Below are positions 33,308-45,989 of a DNA stretch of 64,000 nucleotides, piece by piece. The stretch covers positions 12,620,960 to 12,684,959 of the forward strand of contig OX637409.1 in assembly GCA_951799425.1 (NCBI GenBank), given 5' to 3'. The position numbers were made by a program, and so were the translations under genes. This stretch comes from Ilex aquifolium. Its lineage: Eukaryota; Streptophyta; Magnoliopsida; Aquifoliales; Aquifoliaceae. The notes beneath the pieces were generated by a model, which was given only the letters and a program-made list of their open reading frames with translations, was not told where the DNA came from and did no database searches. How positions within the stretch are numbered: position 1 is the first letter of the stretch; every line of letters starts with the position of its first letter.

Positions 33308-35041
33308 ATGCCTCGAAAACATAATCTCGGCTTATCTGCACCTACACGTTCAGATGTGCCATCTGGTGGGACGATTGGTTCACTGATATCGATTACGCCT
33401 AGTCCACGAATTGAGGGTAGTGATTTTATTTGCTTAAGTTGAATCTAAACTATTTATATTATTCAATTTTGTTTTTTGCTTGATAGGATCGACCTCGAGA
33501 CGAGGGCGAGGTCTTACTTGAGGAAAGGCTACAGAGAAGATATTAGCAGCACATGGAAAATTACGTGTTGAGATCCCCGCAAGTGTGGGTGCTCTTGTTG
33601 GCAAAAATGCACAGCCTTTTATCACGGAGATTGGAACCCTGGCTAGGGGTTTTGTCCCAGTCAGGGATGTGACCCAATGTCACGAGTTACCTGTTGAAAA
33701 AAAGGCCCCTATCATTGAAAGACTCTTGGTAATTATTTTTTTTTAATGTTTCTAGTTAACATATATATTTAATTTTTCTGGAAATTATATACTACTTTTT
33801 CGTGCAGACTAAGTGTAATGTTGTGGGGATGGTGAATTTGATCATGTTGCGGAATTCATTGACAAAAAGTTTGCTAAGTTGCATGGTCATTACCGTTGTA
33901 GAATGCACAAGTATTACATTAGATTGGTGGAGTCTGGGGTGGACCAAAAAAATAAGCCTAATCGAGAAATTAGTCAAGATGATTGGATTTATATAATAGA
34001 ACATGTATACAAGGATCAAAACTTCTAGGTAATTTGTTGATGGTTTTTAATGCAATATAAATGAGTAATTTGTTGTTCTAAATTTATTTTTTTTTATTTT
34101 TTATTTTTTGTAGAAACAATCAAAGACAAATTCAGAAAATCATGCTAAATTGCCCTACAATCACACTGTGGGTTCTAAGTCTTTTATTTCTTCGATGCAT
34201 GATATGATTATAATTTTTTAACTTAAAATTATTTGTCTTTCATTTGTTTAAAATGTTGAAAGTATATAGTTTCACGTGAATTTCTGAAAACAGTTGGACC
34301 GACACATGAGCCACCTCATATCGTGGACTTCTTTTATAAAACCCACATCAACAAGAAGTCAATGAAGTGGATTTCACCAGAAGCAGAATCTCGATATGTA
34401 AGAATATCAGTTGCCATTGTATTTCCATTTTCAAAATACATAGGTTTTGTTGTTGGGTTATAACTTTTTAAAAAATTTAGAAACGGATGAAGGAGTTGAA
34501 GGATCAACAATAGAGGATGGTGCATCCCCCTTGTCTCAAGAAGAGATTATATGCACTGTCCTTGGCAATAGGTCCAATTATGGCGTTGGCCCAAAATCAT
34601 TTTCTTCAATAAATGTTGCCAAAACTCTTGAACATGAGCAGGAGGTAAGAGGGTTGAAGGCAGTTGTTGCGACTCTTCAGGGTGAAAATAAAAGCAGAGA
34701 AAGAGAGTTGGATGAGACTAAGGCAAAACTCGAGCAGATGGAAAAGACACAAGAGATGATGTTGCGGCAAATGACAGAGGTAAAGTTGGTGATGCAACGT
34801 GGTGGAGGCAATAGGGAGACTAGCGAGACGACTTCATCTTGGTATGTATTTTTAGTTCTAAATATATGCTTAATTTACTATTTATTCTAGCAAATAATTT
34901 TTTAGTTTTGCTAATGCACTTTTGTTGTGTTTGATACAGATTAACAATGGATTACTTGGAGTTGGTTTTGGCGATGAGATCTCTTCCTCTATGATCCAAG
35001 TAGTTCGAGTTCTTGTGGCATCAAGATATTGTGGGATTTAA
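33308..35041 (+). pseudogene. CACTA TnpA-like gene (Transposase_24, Ptta/En/Spm), multi-exon, broken
   Basis: Exons by eye: 33308-33416 from ATG; 33488-33729 with the conserved HGKLRVEIPAS and NAQPFITEIG parts; about 33810-34027 with AKLHGHYR and a SQDDWIYI motif; 34113-34210; 34292-34398 with GPTHEPPHIVDFF; about 34450-34842 ending in a coiled coil (VRGLKAVVATLQGENKSRE); last about 34941-35041. Introns are GT...AG and AT-rich. Plant TnpA-type proteins bind subterminal repeats and bring CACTA ends together. Damage: a CGA-to-TGA stop in exon 2 (near 33520), a one-base frame break at the start of exon 3, and an in-frame TAG near 34027. Confidence 0.78.
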
Positions 35042-35229
35042 TTTTTTTTTCAGTTTAGTTTTTTACATAGGATGTTTTGGTATGAGATTTTATTATGAAA
35101 TTATATACGAATGTTTTGGTATGAGTTCTTGTATGAATGTTTTTAAATGTGTTTCGAATGAATGATTTGGAAATTATTTTTTATTTTTTTTATGGATTAT
35201 TTATTTTATAATGATCTTCAATGATTGAA

Positions 35230-36229
35230 GCACTACAGTGAATTTATTTTGATTTGTTACAAGGACAATATTAATCATAAAATGCCACTCTTTAGAAATA
35301 ATTTTGTTTGGCAATGAGTAAAATTTGGTTGCTAAAAATCTCTTATTTTGGTGACAAATAAATTTTGTCGCCTATTATTTAAAGGTGAGAGTATTCATTT
35401 GTTATTTGGCGTCAAAAATATGTTAGTTGCAAAAAATGTACCTTGATTTTCAGCGACAAATATTATGTCATCGCCAAATAAAAAAAATATGACCATAATA
35501 TAATTTCTTTTGGCGACGAAGGTTTTTTTGTGACAAGTAGATGAATTTTTAAGCGACTAAGTTTTTTGTCACTGATAATCTACTTTAGCGACGATATTTT
35601 AGTTGGTCGTAAAAAACTCTCAGTGGTGAGCCTGCCGTGACAAATTGGCATGTGAGATCCTGGTGTCCCACATCGGTTAGGGAGGGGAAAGTTGCTGGGC
35701 TTATTAGTAAGCCTTTTGCCTTACATGGCATAAGGCTTTTTCCCAGGGGTACTGGGAGGAACAAAACCGTGAGGGCCAGTGGGCCCAAAGCGGACAATAT
35801 TATGCCATGTGAAGGGTGGGGTGTTACAAGTTGGTATCAGAGCCGACTCTCGCCGAGATCGAGTGTGGGCCCCTGCCGTGCTCACGTGTAGTGGGAGGCT
35901 AGGTAGCTGGCGAGCTGCTACATGGGGACGTGCAGCCTTGAGGAGGGTGGATTGTGAGATCCTGGTGTCCCACATCAGTTAGGGAGGGGAAAGTTGCTGG
36001 GCTTATTAGTAAGCTCTTTGCCTTACATGGCATAAGGCCTTTTCCCAGGAGTACTGGGAGGAACAAAACCGTGAGGGCCAGTAGGCCCAAAGAGGACAAT
36101 ATTATGCCATGTGGAGGGTGGGGTGTTACATGGCAACCAATTTTTTTTGCCACAGAAAACTTTTAGCGGCGAATTATTCACTTTTAGCAACGACTTTTTT
36201 TGCCAATAAAAAATATTTTTCTTGTAGTA
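35230..36229 (+). repeat. CACTA 3' subterminal repeat region and terminal inverted repeat
   Basis: Outside the TRIM it carries about ten short motifs of the form ttGGCGACaaa or ttAGCGACga in both orientations, ending in the terminal TTCTTGTAGTA. Such subterminal repeats are the TnpA binding sites in CACTA elements. No gene lies here. Confidence 0.72.
35651..36130 (+). mobile_element. TRIM: 480-bp miniature LTR retrotransposon
   Basis: Two 178-bp direct LTRs (35651-35828 and 35953-36130), TGTGAGATCC to GGTGTTACA, flank a 124-bp interior with PBS TGGTATCAGAGCC (35832-35844) and a purine-rich gaggagggtggat before the 3' LTR. Perfect TSDs TGGCA lie at 35646-35650 and 36131-36135. It has no coding capacity and depends on an autonomous element. 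The LTRs differ at only a handful of positions. Confidence 0.94.
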
Positions 36230-36470
36230 AGGGGTAGGATTCTTCTCCAAGCTAGATTTATTTTCAATCTAGGGTTTCATATGAAATGGATAGCATGACT
36301 TGAGATGAAATCTCTTGTCAAAATGTATTTCTAGTGTAACTAAAATTTGGGAAATATATAGATATGTTATAAAACCAATTTTTGCATGAATTGAGTTTTG
36401 GGTGAAATTGCTTGTTTTGGTAATTTCATGAGAAATGTGTTGATTGGGCATGTTATGTGTTTACATTTAT

Positions 36471-38945
36471 TGTGATGTCCCTAATACCGGGGGTCCATTA
36501 TTAACCGTTGATCATCCATCAACCCGCGAAAATACCCGTGGATGTTGCTTAACCCGACACCACGTCGATAGCATCCCCTTAACTGAGATTATAGCCCACA
36601 AGTGTAACCTGTGTTCCATTGTTCATTGGATCCAACCAGGTCCAATATACCATGATTTATACTCAATTATGGTCCATTTACATCTTTGGAGGGAAGGAAA
36701 ACATAGGCTGAAAACATGGCAAAACAGTTTTAAAATTTCTGATTTTTAGAAAGTGTACTGGTACGCTGTACCAGTACTATATGCCTACTGGAAAAAGTGT
36801 ACCGGTACTGTGTACCGGTACGGTTTGCCCACTGGACAGCAGCGTACCGGTACTGTGTACCGATACTGTCTGTCCATTTTTGCCTATTTCAACTGTTTTG
36901 GATTTCAAATCCATTCCAAACCCTTCCACATCCATCCAATACATGTTTAACATCATTTCCCACAAAAAACATGGTACTCACAAGTTCTATTACATCCACT
37001 TACATAAATTTACATGCCAAAACTAAGTTTTCATAAATATTTTTACAAAAACTCCAAGTAAAGCCACATTCCTGCTTTCTTTACCCTTAAGGCTCCAAAT
37101 GAGAGCCGTCCACCGGCGTGTATCCCACATCTGAAATGTTTTCCTGTATAGGGTGAGTTACGCTCAATAGAGTATCCCCTACAGAGGCTACTCCCCACCC
37201 TAGATGCATATGAAATGTTCACAATGCAACCGATCAACACTTTATAACATTCCACTCAAGAATATGTATTCCATGTAGGAATTCACCATGCTATGCCATG
37301 AAATGAGATGTGACTCACTCACGCACATCAACCCGAGCCCTTCCCGACTCCTTAACACATGCAAGTACCCATGTGAATGACTCCGTCATCTATGTTACAC
37401 ATCAAATGACATTTACAAATCTAGGGTCTTTCTTGGGGTGGATATTCATGGACTTACACCAACAGCACCCAACCGACACGGAATTCATGGACTTCCACCA
37501 ACGGTTCCGCGTACACCGACACACTTTATGGGCTCTTATACCAACGGAGTGCGTATCCAATCACCGGGTCTCTCACCCGAGGGATTTTCTAGCCCTTCTT
37601 GCTACCCCAACCCAATTTTCATGCAACCGCGCGACTTAGTCGGATCATCGACCCAACTTTCCCAAGTCCACATGTCATCCACCAAATGAGGTGATGACGA
37701 CAACCATGCACACACACTCTCATGATGCGATGTCTCCGTGCAAATGCAATGTAATGAACCATTACATATCAATGTCATGTCTCATATGTAATGAATGTCA
37801 TATGGACAATTTAAACCACATATCAACATGTACCATGTCAATTTATATCATATGCATATAAACACCAAACCTTGTCACATTGTCAATACATCAATAAGCA
37901 TATATCAACAACAATTTACCAACATGTTATCACATAACCCATGTCATTCATAAGGCACAATATAAACATATAACATGCCCACCAAATGCCAAATTCCAAT
38001 CACTCAAGGCATTTTATCAAACACCTTCAAGGCAATAATCATGTTAAACACATAACATGCCCAAAATTTCACCAAGTCACAAGAAATTATTCAAGTAACT
38101 TCCACATACCAAAATCAAGCTAGAAATTAGTCTAAATCATTTATATGTCAAATTTCCTCATTCCCATGACCATAGACATGTCTTGGGTCAATTTCTATAT
38201 CTAACCCTTTGTCTATCAACACCCAAGGGTGGAATAAAACCAAAGTAGGAAGAACCCTACCTCAAATGAAGTGTGGAGACTTCAAAAACACCAACCAAAC
38301 CTCAAGACCTTGATTTTCTGAAAATTTCCCCTTTGGATCTTCGGTGAAATTCTTTGTTTTTTTGTGTGGTTGCGTAACCCTCGTCGATGTGATCGACTTT
38401 AGTTCTTGGCTCGACGGATTCCGACCGACGGAACTCCGAGAATCGACGAAAGAAAATTTGTTTTCTCTCTTTTCTCTCCCTCTTTCTCCCCAACGTTGAA
38501 GGTTGATCTTCAGTAGAGATATCTCCCAAAATATCTAATTTTAGTCCCTATTTATAATTTTCAAGGTTTGGCTCTCGTTGCGCCAAGTGTCCCCCACTTG
38601 TTCGGGTCCGTTTTCGCCCCGAAACGATTAATGTCGTTCCGGTTTAAGTTCAAATTATTTTATATGAACTTTATTTAAATTATTTTCCAACTTTCAAAAT
38701 TTTCTTAAAATTTTCGTTTTTGGGGTTCACCGGACACCCATCGCCTCGAAAAACGTGAAAAATCCGACTATCTCGGATTTCGATGAAATTTGCCTGGGTA
38801 ACTAGATTTCGTGAGACGAATCCAACGGTGAGGTCCGTTTCGTCATCCGAGATCTAGAAAATTTCAGGTTTGTAACCCGTACCGTAGTGGCAATTTACCG
38901 TTTTACCCCTTTTTGTAAAAAGTTCAAATTTACCCGGGTTTTACA
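36471..38945 (-). mobile_element. Solo LTR I (GTACCGGTAC family)
   Basis: TGTGATGTCCC to GGGTTTTACA, perfect TSDs TTTAT (36466-36470 and 38946-38950). Minus-strand TATA box at 38549-38556, donor-like AG|GTAGGG at 38261/38260, conserved block about 37124-37220, palindrome array 36755-36867. Close relative of J in layout. Confidence 0.92.
36755..36867 (-). repeat. GTACCGGTAC palindrome array of solo LTR I
   Basis: Six copies, several with one mismatch (GTACTGGTAC, GTACCGATAC). Spacers contain cctactgga and cccactgga. Confidence 0.88.
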
Positions 38946-39508
38946 TTTATGCCTTGAAAGTGTTTCATAAAATGCCTATGTTGATTTAGCATGTTGGTTT
39001 CATTGAAAATGTTATAACATGCTTGGTGAAAAATGTGGAATGTAATTATATGCACAAGATATAGTTGACATTTGTGAAAATGGTGTATGTCATGCTACGT
39101 TTATGATATGATAAACATGACATGGAAAATTGTAATTGTACATCACATTGCATAAGCACGAGAAGCATCACATTCATGGGAATGTGACATGGGTGTGAGT
39201 GTATGCATGGTTTGATCAAACACCATTATTTGTGGATGATGCGTGGGCTCGGGAAAGTTAGACCAAGGTTCGACTAAGTCGCACGGGTTGCATTGAAAAT
39301 AGGGTTGGGGTTAGCAAGAAGGGCTAGATAGTCTCTTGGGTGAAAGACCCAGTGAATTGGATACGCACCCCGTTGGTATCGAGTCCATAATGTGTGTCGG
39401 CGTATGCGGAGCCGTAGGTGGAAGTCCATAAATGTCGTGTCAGTTGGGTGCCCGTTGGTAGAAGTCCACAATTACCCACCCAAGAAAGACCTAGGATTTA
39501 TAATAGTT

Positions 39509-41732
39509 TGTGACGCCCCAAAATCCGGGGGTCCGTTGATCACCCATCAACCCGCGGAATGCCTGTGGATATCGTGTAACTCGATATCACACCGTTGTGT
39601 CCCATTTACCGGGATCCATAATTTAACAAAATCGGACAGAGTCTCCTTTGTACGGGGAGCTCTACCCAAAACCCAACCTGTACAATATACATTAACATGA
39701 CCTATCCGAGACCCAATATAACACAATGACCTCACCGGGTCCATTTATGAGTAAAAATTGACCACACCGGGTCCATTTATCCATACTCATATAAAAACAT
39801 GCAAGGTTATATTAAAAACAGTCCATATGAGTTCCATTACAACTCTCTTATATAAAATTACATGCCAAAACTAGTTTGATCCAAAAGTTTTACAAAAGGA
39901 GTTATAAAAGTCATAAGTCGGCTTTCTTCACCCTTGCGGCCCCGACTGAGAGCCGTCCACCGGCGTATATCCCGCACCTGAAATGTTTTCCCGTATAGGG
40001 TGAGCCACGCCCAGTAGAGTAATTCCTACAGAGGCTACTCCCCACCTAAGTGCACATGCAATGTTCACATTCAACAATTTATATTCACATCAACATTCTA
40101 AGTAAGAATATGCAATTATAGGTTGGAATTCTACATGTTATGCCATGAAATGAGATGAAACTCACTCATGCATCATAACCCGAGCCTTCACCAACTCCCA
40201 CCACACAATGCAATGCCAATGTGTAATAAAATCCGTCATTGATGAATTACATCCAATGATCACTTTGAAATAAAAGTCATGTGTTTATAACCAAAACTTG
40301 TTGGATGTTACACCTCGAATGATCATTTCATAAACAAAACCATGTGTCTTTATGGGTAGCGGATTTTGGAATCACACCGCCGGCTCCGCAAGCCTATCTA
40401 CACTTTTTGGACTTTCACCGTCGGAGTGTATGAACCAGTAACCGGGTTTTTCACCCGAGGGAGTGTCTAGCCCTTCTTGCTATACCCGACACAAGTTTTC
40501 CATGTCATGCGACCGTGCGACTCTGTTGAACCTTAACGGTACCGAGCCCACTTATCAATCACCAAATGTGGTGTTTGCTTTCAACCATGCACTCACACCC
40601 ATGGAATGCAATGTCCCCGTGCATATGCAATGTAATGTACCATTGCATGTCAATGTCATGTCTCATATGTAGTGAATGTCACATGGACAACTTAAATCAC
40701 ACATTTCATCATGTATCATGGACAATCATATCATATGCATATAACCTCCAAAAACTCATCCCAATGTCAACATATTAGTACACATATATCAACATTTTAT
40801 CTAACAACAACAACAACCAAGCATGTCATTACATAATCAAGCAATAACACCCTTAATCCTCAAGGCATAATGTAAACCTATAATATGCCCACAAAATAGC
40901 CCACATAATAGCCCCTAAACAAGCCATATAACGGCCCCGAAACAAGCCACAAAACAGCCCCAAAAATAGGCCACCAAAACAGTCCCAAAAATCAGCCCAA
41001 AAGGTAGGAATAAAACCAAAGTAGGAAGAACCCTACCTCTTGTAGCGTGTAGGAAGTAGTAGAACTTCCAAGAACATCAACCAAAGCCCAAGAACCTTTG
41101 ATTTCTCCAAAGTCCCCTCTTGGATCTTCAATGAAATTCACTTTTCTTGGTACGTAGACGTAGCCCTCGTCGCGGTGATCGACTTTAACTCTTGGTCTGA
41201 GTTGATCCGAGCGACGGAACTTCGAAGATCCGAGGTAGGAAGCTTGAAGAACTCACTTTTCTCTCCCTCTTTCTCCCACACGTTAAAACCAGAACAACCA
41301 GCAGAATTTTCTGCAAAATTTAGATATGTTGCCCTATTTATAATTTTAAAGACTTGGCTCAGATCGCGCCACACACCCCCCTCTTTCCCGGGTCCGTTTT
41401 GGCCCCGAAACGATTCATTTCATCCCGGTTTAAGTTTAATTTAATTTTATTTGAACTTTAATTCAATTATAAGGAAATTTTATAAAATTTATTTGTAGGG
41501 ACCTTTGTGAGGTCATCCGCCACCTAATCGCCTCGAAATACGTGCAAAATCCGACTATCTCGGATTTCGATGAAATTTGATAGGGTAACTAGTTTCCGCG
41601 ATACGAGTCCAATGGTGAAGTCCGTTTCCTCATCCAAGGTCTAGAAAAATACTTATTTCAAATCGGCATAGCGGTGGCAAATTACTATTTTACCATTTTT
41701 CAGAAAAAGTTCAAATTCACTCGGATTTTACG
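39509..41732 (-). mobile_element. Solo LTR G (chromovirus 2-like)
   Basis: TGTGACGCCCC start and a slightly mutated end (TTTTACG). TSDs TAGTT (39504-39508) and TGGTT (41733-41737) differ at one base, so it is older. Minus-strand TATA box at 41335-41342, donor-like site at 41037/41036, conserved block about 39975-40064. A degenerate ggctgtttt-type minisatellite lies at about 40890-41000, as in chromovirus 2. Confidence 0.85.
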
Positions 41733-42290
41733 TGGTTATTAGATGTGTAACATAAATGGTGGGGGCTTGGAATGCCTAGATTCATACGCATGGCATCGCA
41801 TGTGTTATGGGAGCTAGTAAAGGCTCGGGTTACATTGCATGTGTGTGTCTCATCTCATAACATGACATCTCATAGAGAACTCCATTATGAATTGCATATT
41901 CTCAAATGGATTGTTAGTTGATTATTGAGTTGCATGTGAGCATTTCATATGCATCTAGCTTGGGGAGTAGCCTCTTTAGGAGATACCCTATTGAGCATGA
42001 CTCACCCTTTAAGGGGACAACATTTCAGGTGTGGGACAAGCGTTGGTGGATGGCTCTCACTTGGGCCCTCATTGATGAAGAAAGCCGAGTTGTGGTTTTG
42101 AATTACATTTTTGTAAAACAATTGTGTAATTAATTTTTAGACATGTAATATTGTGTAAAGGAGTGTAAAACGAACTCATATGAACTATATTTTGTGTAAA
42201 GTTTGATGTTATATGAGGGTGAGTGGATGTTGTATGAGATTGGATAATTTGGAATTTGAAAAAGGATTGAATTGGGGGTAAACTAGGCTC

Positions 42291-42480
42291 TTCTACCGGT
42301 AGAATATTGATTATCTACTGATAGAGACGTTGCAGAGAGCTCTTCTACTTGTAGAACGTTGATTATCTACCGGTAGAAGAATTCTAGTGGACTCTTCTAC
42401 TAGTAGAACGTTGTTTACCTACCAGTAGAAGAATTTCATAAGGTTTTTCTACCGGTAGAACGGTGATTATCTACCGGTAG
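42291..42480 (+). repeat. TTCTACCGGTAGAA palindrome array of LTR F
   Basis: Eight copies of CTACCGGTAG or one- to two-mismatch variants, many extended to TTCTACCGGTAGAA. Spacers alternate between an acgttgattat type and a agaattct type. It sits at the same LTR position as the arrays of chromoviruses 1 and 3 but with different arms. Confidence 0.9.
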
Positions 42481-43300
42481 GTCCTCTTAAAATTTCAGAA
42501 ATTTAAAATAATTTTGTCAAGCCTCCGGGTCTTGAGTCCTTTTGTCCAAAGGATGTAAATAGAGTAAAATTAAGGGCATATTGATGTATATTGGACCTGG
42601 GAATGGTCAAGTAATAGAAATGTACATAGGTTATGCGTTTGGGAGTGCCCGGTACAAGGGAGACTCTGTCCAAATGCAGTGTTGTTTATGATCTCGGTGA
42701 ATGGGGATGTTATTTCCATGGTGTCGGGTTATGCGGTGTTCACGAGTATTTTCGCGGGTTGATTGGTGGTCAACGGGTTAACAAAGGACTCCTGATTTTT
42801 GTAAACCCCCACATGTTTATATTAATATAGTAATGTAATTGTTTGACAATTTTTATATATGTAATGAACTAATAATGAATCATATAGATTGTAACAGTAG
42901 GAATAAATACTAGGGAGACAAATTGATTGTGAAGTTTAAGTTTCGAAGGCGTTTAAACTTGGGAAAGGTTGTTAGGTAAGTTTCTAAATATTTTTAGGTC
43001 AAAATAAGATTTCCATTGAATTCGGAAGATCGAGAAATCTTGGGAGAGGTAATATGGGGTGTATTAAAAGTTAGGAAGTATTCCGGAGTTAAAACAAATT
43101 TTAGAAAGAATTTTGCTAGAAAGAAATTTGACACTACCTTAGTATTTTAGCTATAACTCTTTACTCCTAACTCCGATTAATCTAATTTTTGGACCGTAGA
43201 AACTACACTTAAAGGGCTACAAAAGTGTATTTAACGAAAATTTTCTGAATCGACTTCTAAATAGGTCAAAATCGATCTGGAAGTTGAGGGTATACTCCCA

Positions 43301-43380
43301 CCCGCGTCCAGACGGGAATAAACACACGTCCGGATGCGTGTAGCAGAACGTTGGGCGAAGAAACACGCGTCCGGACACAC
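43301..43380 (+). repeat. GTCCGGAC-type palindromes in solo LTR E
   Basis: Three related sites: cccgcgtccagacggg, acgtccggatgcgt and cgcgtccggacac. The core is TCCGGA with GC-rich arms, near the Athila type ACCGTCCGGACGGT. The site is about 500 bp into the LTR; no clear TATA box follows. Confidence 0.6.
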
Positions 43381-44079
43381 CAAGCCGGGGGCTTCACATC
43401 CCAGACCTCTTGTGGGTGTTTTCTCCACTTTTCATCTCATTTCATCAAATCTAACTCTTGAGAGGCTTAGAGGAGAAGAAGGAAGGGAAAAACAAGATAT
43501 TAAGGTGTTGATTCAAGTGGGGAAAGATCAAATCTTCTAGTTCTTCACACAAAAACTAAGGAGAAAGGTAGGGGATTCTTCTCAAGTTCTTTCATTGAGG
43601 CTTAGGGTATTATATATGTATGTTTTCAATATTCTTGATATTTATATGATAAATAGTTATGAGTTCTTGGTTTCTTTGTTATTAAAACATAGTTTTGAAC
43701 AAAATACATGTTTGGGTTCAAGAAACATTGTTCTTGAATTTCTAAAATCTTAGTTTTGCTAAATACATGTTTGGGTTATGAAAAATACATAGATTCTTGA
43801 TTTCTAAATGTCTATTCTTGATTAAATCATGTTTTCATATAATACTTGTTCTTGTTCCAAAAAATTATGATTTTTGGCAAAACCCTAGAATTTTGATATC
43901 AAGATTGTGAAGGTTTTATTGATATGATCTCTTGCATATTTTTGTTCCTTTATTATTGTAGTATGTTGAGAATTGAACAATTGTGATACTTGAATTATTA
44001 ATGAAAATTGTGATTGACTAAGATTGTGGTTGTTGAGAAAAAATGTTGGTTTTATCTCTTGTATGGTTTGTTGTGATGG

Positions 44080-45989
44080 TGATGAGCACAAAATATTGTA
44101 TATTTCAAGACCTCATTACATGCATTTTAACTCAACTTTTGCATCTAAGTACTTAGAGTTAGCCGATTTTATGAATAATGTTGAATTTTCGATGTTGCAT
44201 GTTTTTATAGCTTAAATCATGTATTTTAGGACCTTGCGACTATGTTGGAGGTGTGGTGAGGGCATTGACACATTACATGAAGATTTGGAGGCTTAAAAGT
44301 GAAGAAATCAAGGAGGTATTGGTGTTTGGTAACAAAGGCGCCAACAGCCACACCACTAGGTTGAAGAGCCTCGATTTTCCTCCATTTTGACCATGATCCA
44401 CTTCGAATCTGAAAAATTTCAAAACATGAAAGTTGTAGATCTGGATGTCTTCTGTATCGTGTCAAAATTTGAGCTCAATCCAACGGTTGGAGCAAAAGTT
44501 ATGCCTATTCTACCAAGACTAGTCCGGAGCAGAAAACAGTACCAGTACACAGTACCGGTACTATACAGTTCCGGTACTGCGTACCGGTACTTCGACTCCA
44601 GAAGGTTTAGAGTACCGGTACACAGTACCGGTACGCTCCCAGAACAGCCCAGAACACCTGCAAACTCTTCTCCACTTGCTTGGGGGTCCCACCATTGATT
44701 CTCCCACTTGTTCCCCATCATTCTCTTACACATCTACGTGCCTCCCTTACACATTTTGAAGACTTTAAAGGCTTGGCATTAAATGAGGATGGGAGAGAAG
44801 TGGGCTGCTCAGGGGAGTTGCAGGCTAACCTTCTCCTAGCCTGTCCAAGCATCATTCAGCCTCCCATTGATGGGAGGCCTGCACACAGCTAGGGGGGACC
44901 ACCATGCACGAGAATTGAAGGCTAACTCTCCAATATATTCTGCATTGCAGAGGTGGTGGCTACCTAAGCTTAGATAGTTTTAGTGAAGAAGATGATGAAT
45001 AGTAGAAAGCTTATGTTCTTGCATTTTCCTTTCCATTTTCGTTCTTGTAAGCTTTAATCTTCTTGTAATCTTTATTTCTTGCATTGTAATCTCCTCTATT
45101 TCAAGTCTATTCCAAGTTTAATCACATGTTCTAGATTCCACCATTGTTGTATTAAGTTTTTCTTAATTTCAAGCTTAAAATGGGTATTTCATATTTGTCT
45201 TCTTAGTTTACGTTTTCTTGTATTAGTTCAAGTTTCATGCTCCATTTCATTATGTCCATTTACATTATGCTTGTCTTTCCTTTATGCATGACTAGCTAGA
45301 TTTTTAGTTGGCTAATTCAAGGGAGAATTCCTATTGGGCCCTCCATTTCAACTTATTTTCTTTCCTCCCTGGTGTACGATGGTTCAGTTTGACTGGGTTG
45401 AGTGTGGACGTAGTGGTGAGTCCTTGATATCCCGTAGGCATTTGTCACGGGGTATGCTTGGATCCTCACCTCCATTTGGTTGTGAGGCTTTAATATTCCG
45501 TAGACTTGTCACGGTTTATGCTTAGATCCTCATTTCCATTTGTCCCGAGCTTCCCACGAATCAATCGTTCATCTATAAACCCTTGGAGGAAGGTTTTGAG
45601 TTGAGTTGGTATTCCCATTGGAATGACCCTTTGGATTAGCCAACACTTGTTTTCTTGCATTTTCAGTACAAACACAACTCTACAAAACAAACTAAAAGAT
45701 TGTACACTTTCTCTTTTTGACAAAATCACCTTCACACACTTGAACTTTCCTTCCCTGAGGAGACGACCTTGGAATACCACCAAGTAAAGACTCCTTGCGA
45801 TTGGGGAGCACTTTTGTTCACACATTTCATTTCATACATTTTGTTCATTTCATTTTCCACCAATTCGTTGTTGCCTAATCTCTTGCATCACCCCGAGGGA
45901 GAGTGACACTCCCTTTCATACATAAGCCATATACACATGTCAAATGGTGATGTTTAGGGGTTAGGAATAACAACGTTTTTCATCAATCA
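44080..45989 (+). mobile_element. Solo LTR L (same family as K)
   Basis: TGATGAGCAC to CATCAATCA with perfect TSDs GATGG (44075-44079 and 45990-45994), inserted in solo LTR E. 1910 bp, collinear with the reverse complement of K. Palindrome array at 44539-44634. No retroelement protein. Confidence 0.9.
44539..44634 (+). repeat. GTACCGGTAC palindrome array of solo LTR L
   Basis: Six copies, some with one mismatch (GTACCAGTAC, GTTCCGGTAC). Shares a ccagaaggttt spacer element (in complement) with the array of element C. Confidence 0.86.

Larger units (their letters stand above)
1..36229 (+). mobile_element. CACTA (En/Spm) DNA transposon, 3' part; 5' part off-window and body split by an Athila insertion
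   Basis: The right end reads TTCTTGTAGTA at 36219-36229, the complement of the plant CACTA terminus (CACTACAAGAA) with one changed terminal base. Inside it lie a TnpD C-terminal fragment (32881-33190), a multi-exon TnpA-like gene of the Ptta/En/Spm 'Transposase_24' type (33308-35041) and a subterminal region full of short gcgac/ggcgac repeats (35230-36229). The 5' half is not in the window because an Athila element (1-32880) interrupts it. The CACTA sits in LTR F, just after that LTR's AGGTAGGG-like motif. CACTA elements move by cut-and-paste using TnpD (transposase) and TnpA (binds subterminal repeats). This copy is dead: stop codons and frame breaks are visible. Confidence 0.8.

Noticed and set aside
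35651-36130. Pair of small genes in the duplicated 178-bp sequences
   Set aside because: The ORFs are frames of TRIM LTRs; TSD, PBS and direct LTRs explain the sequence.
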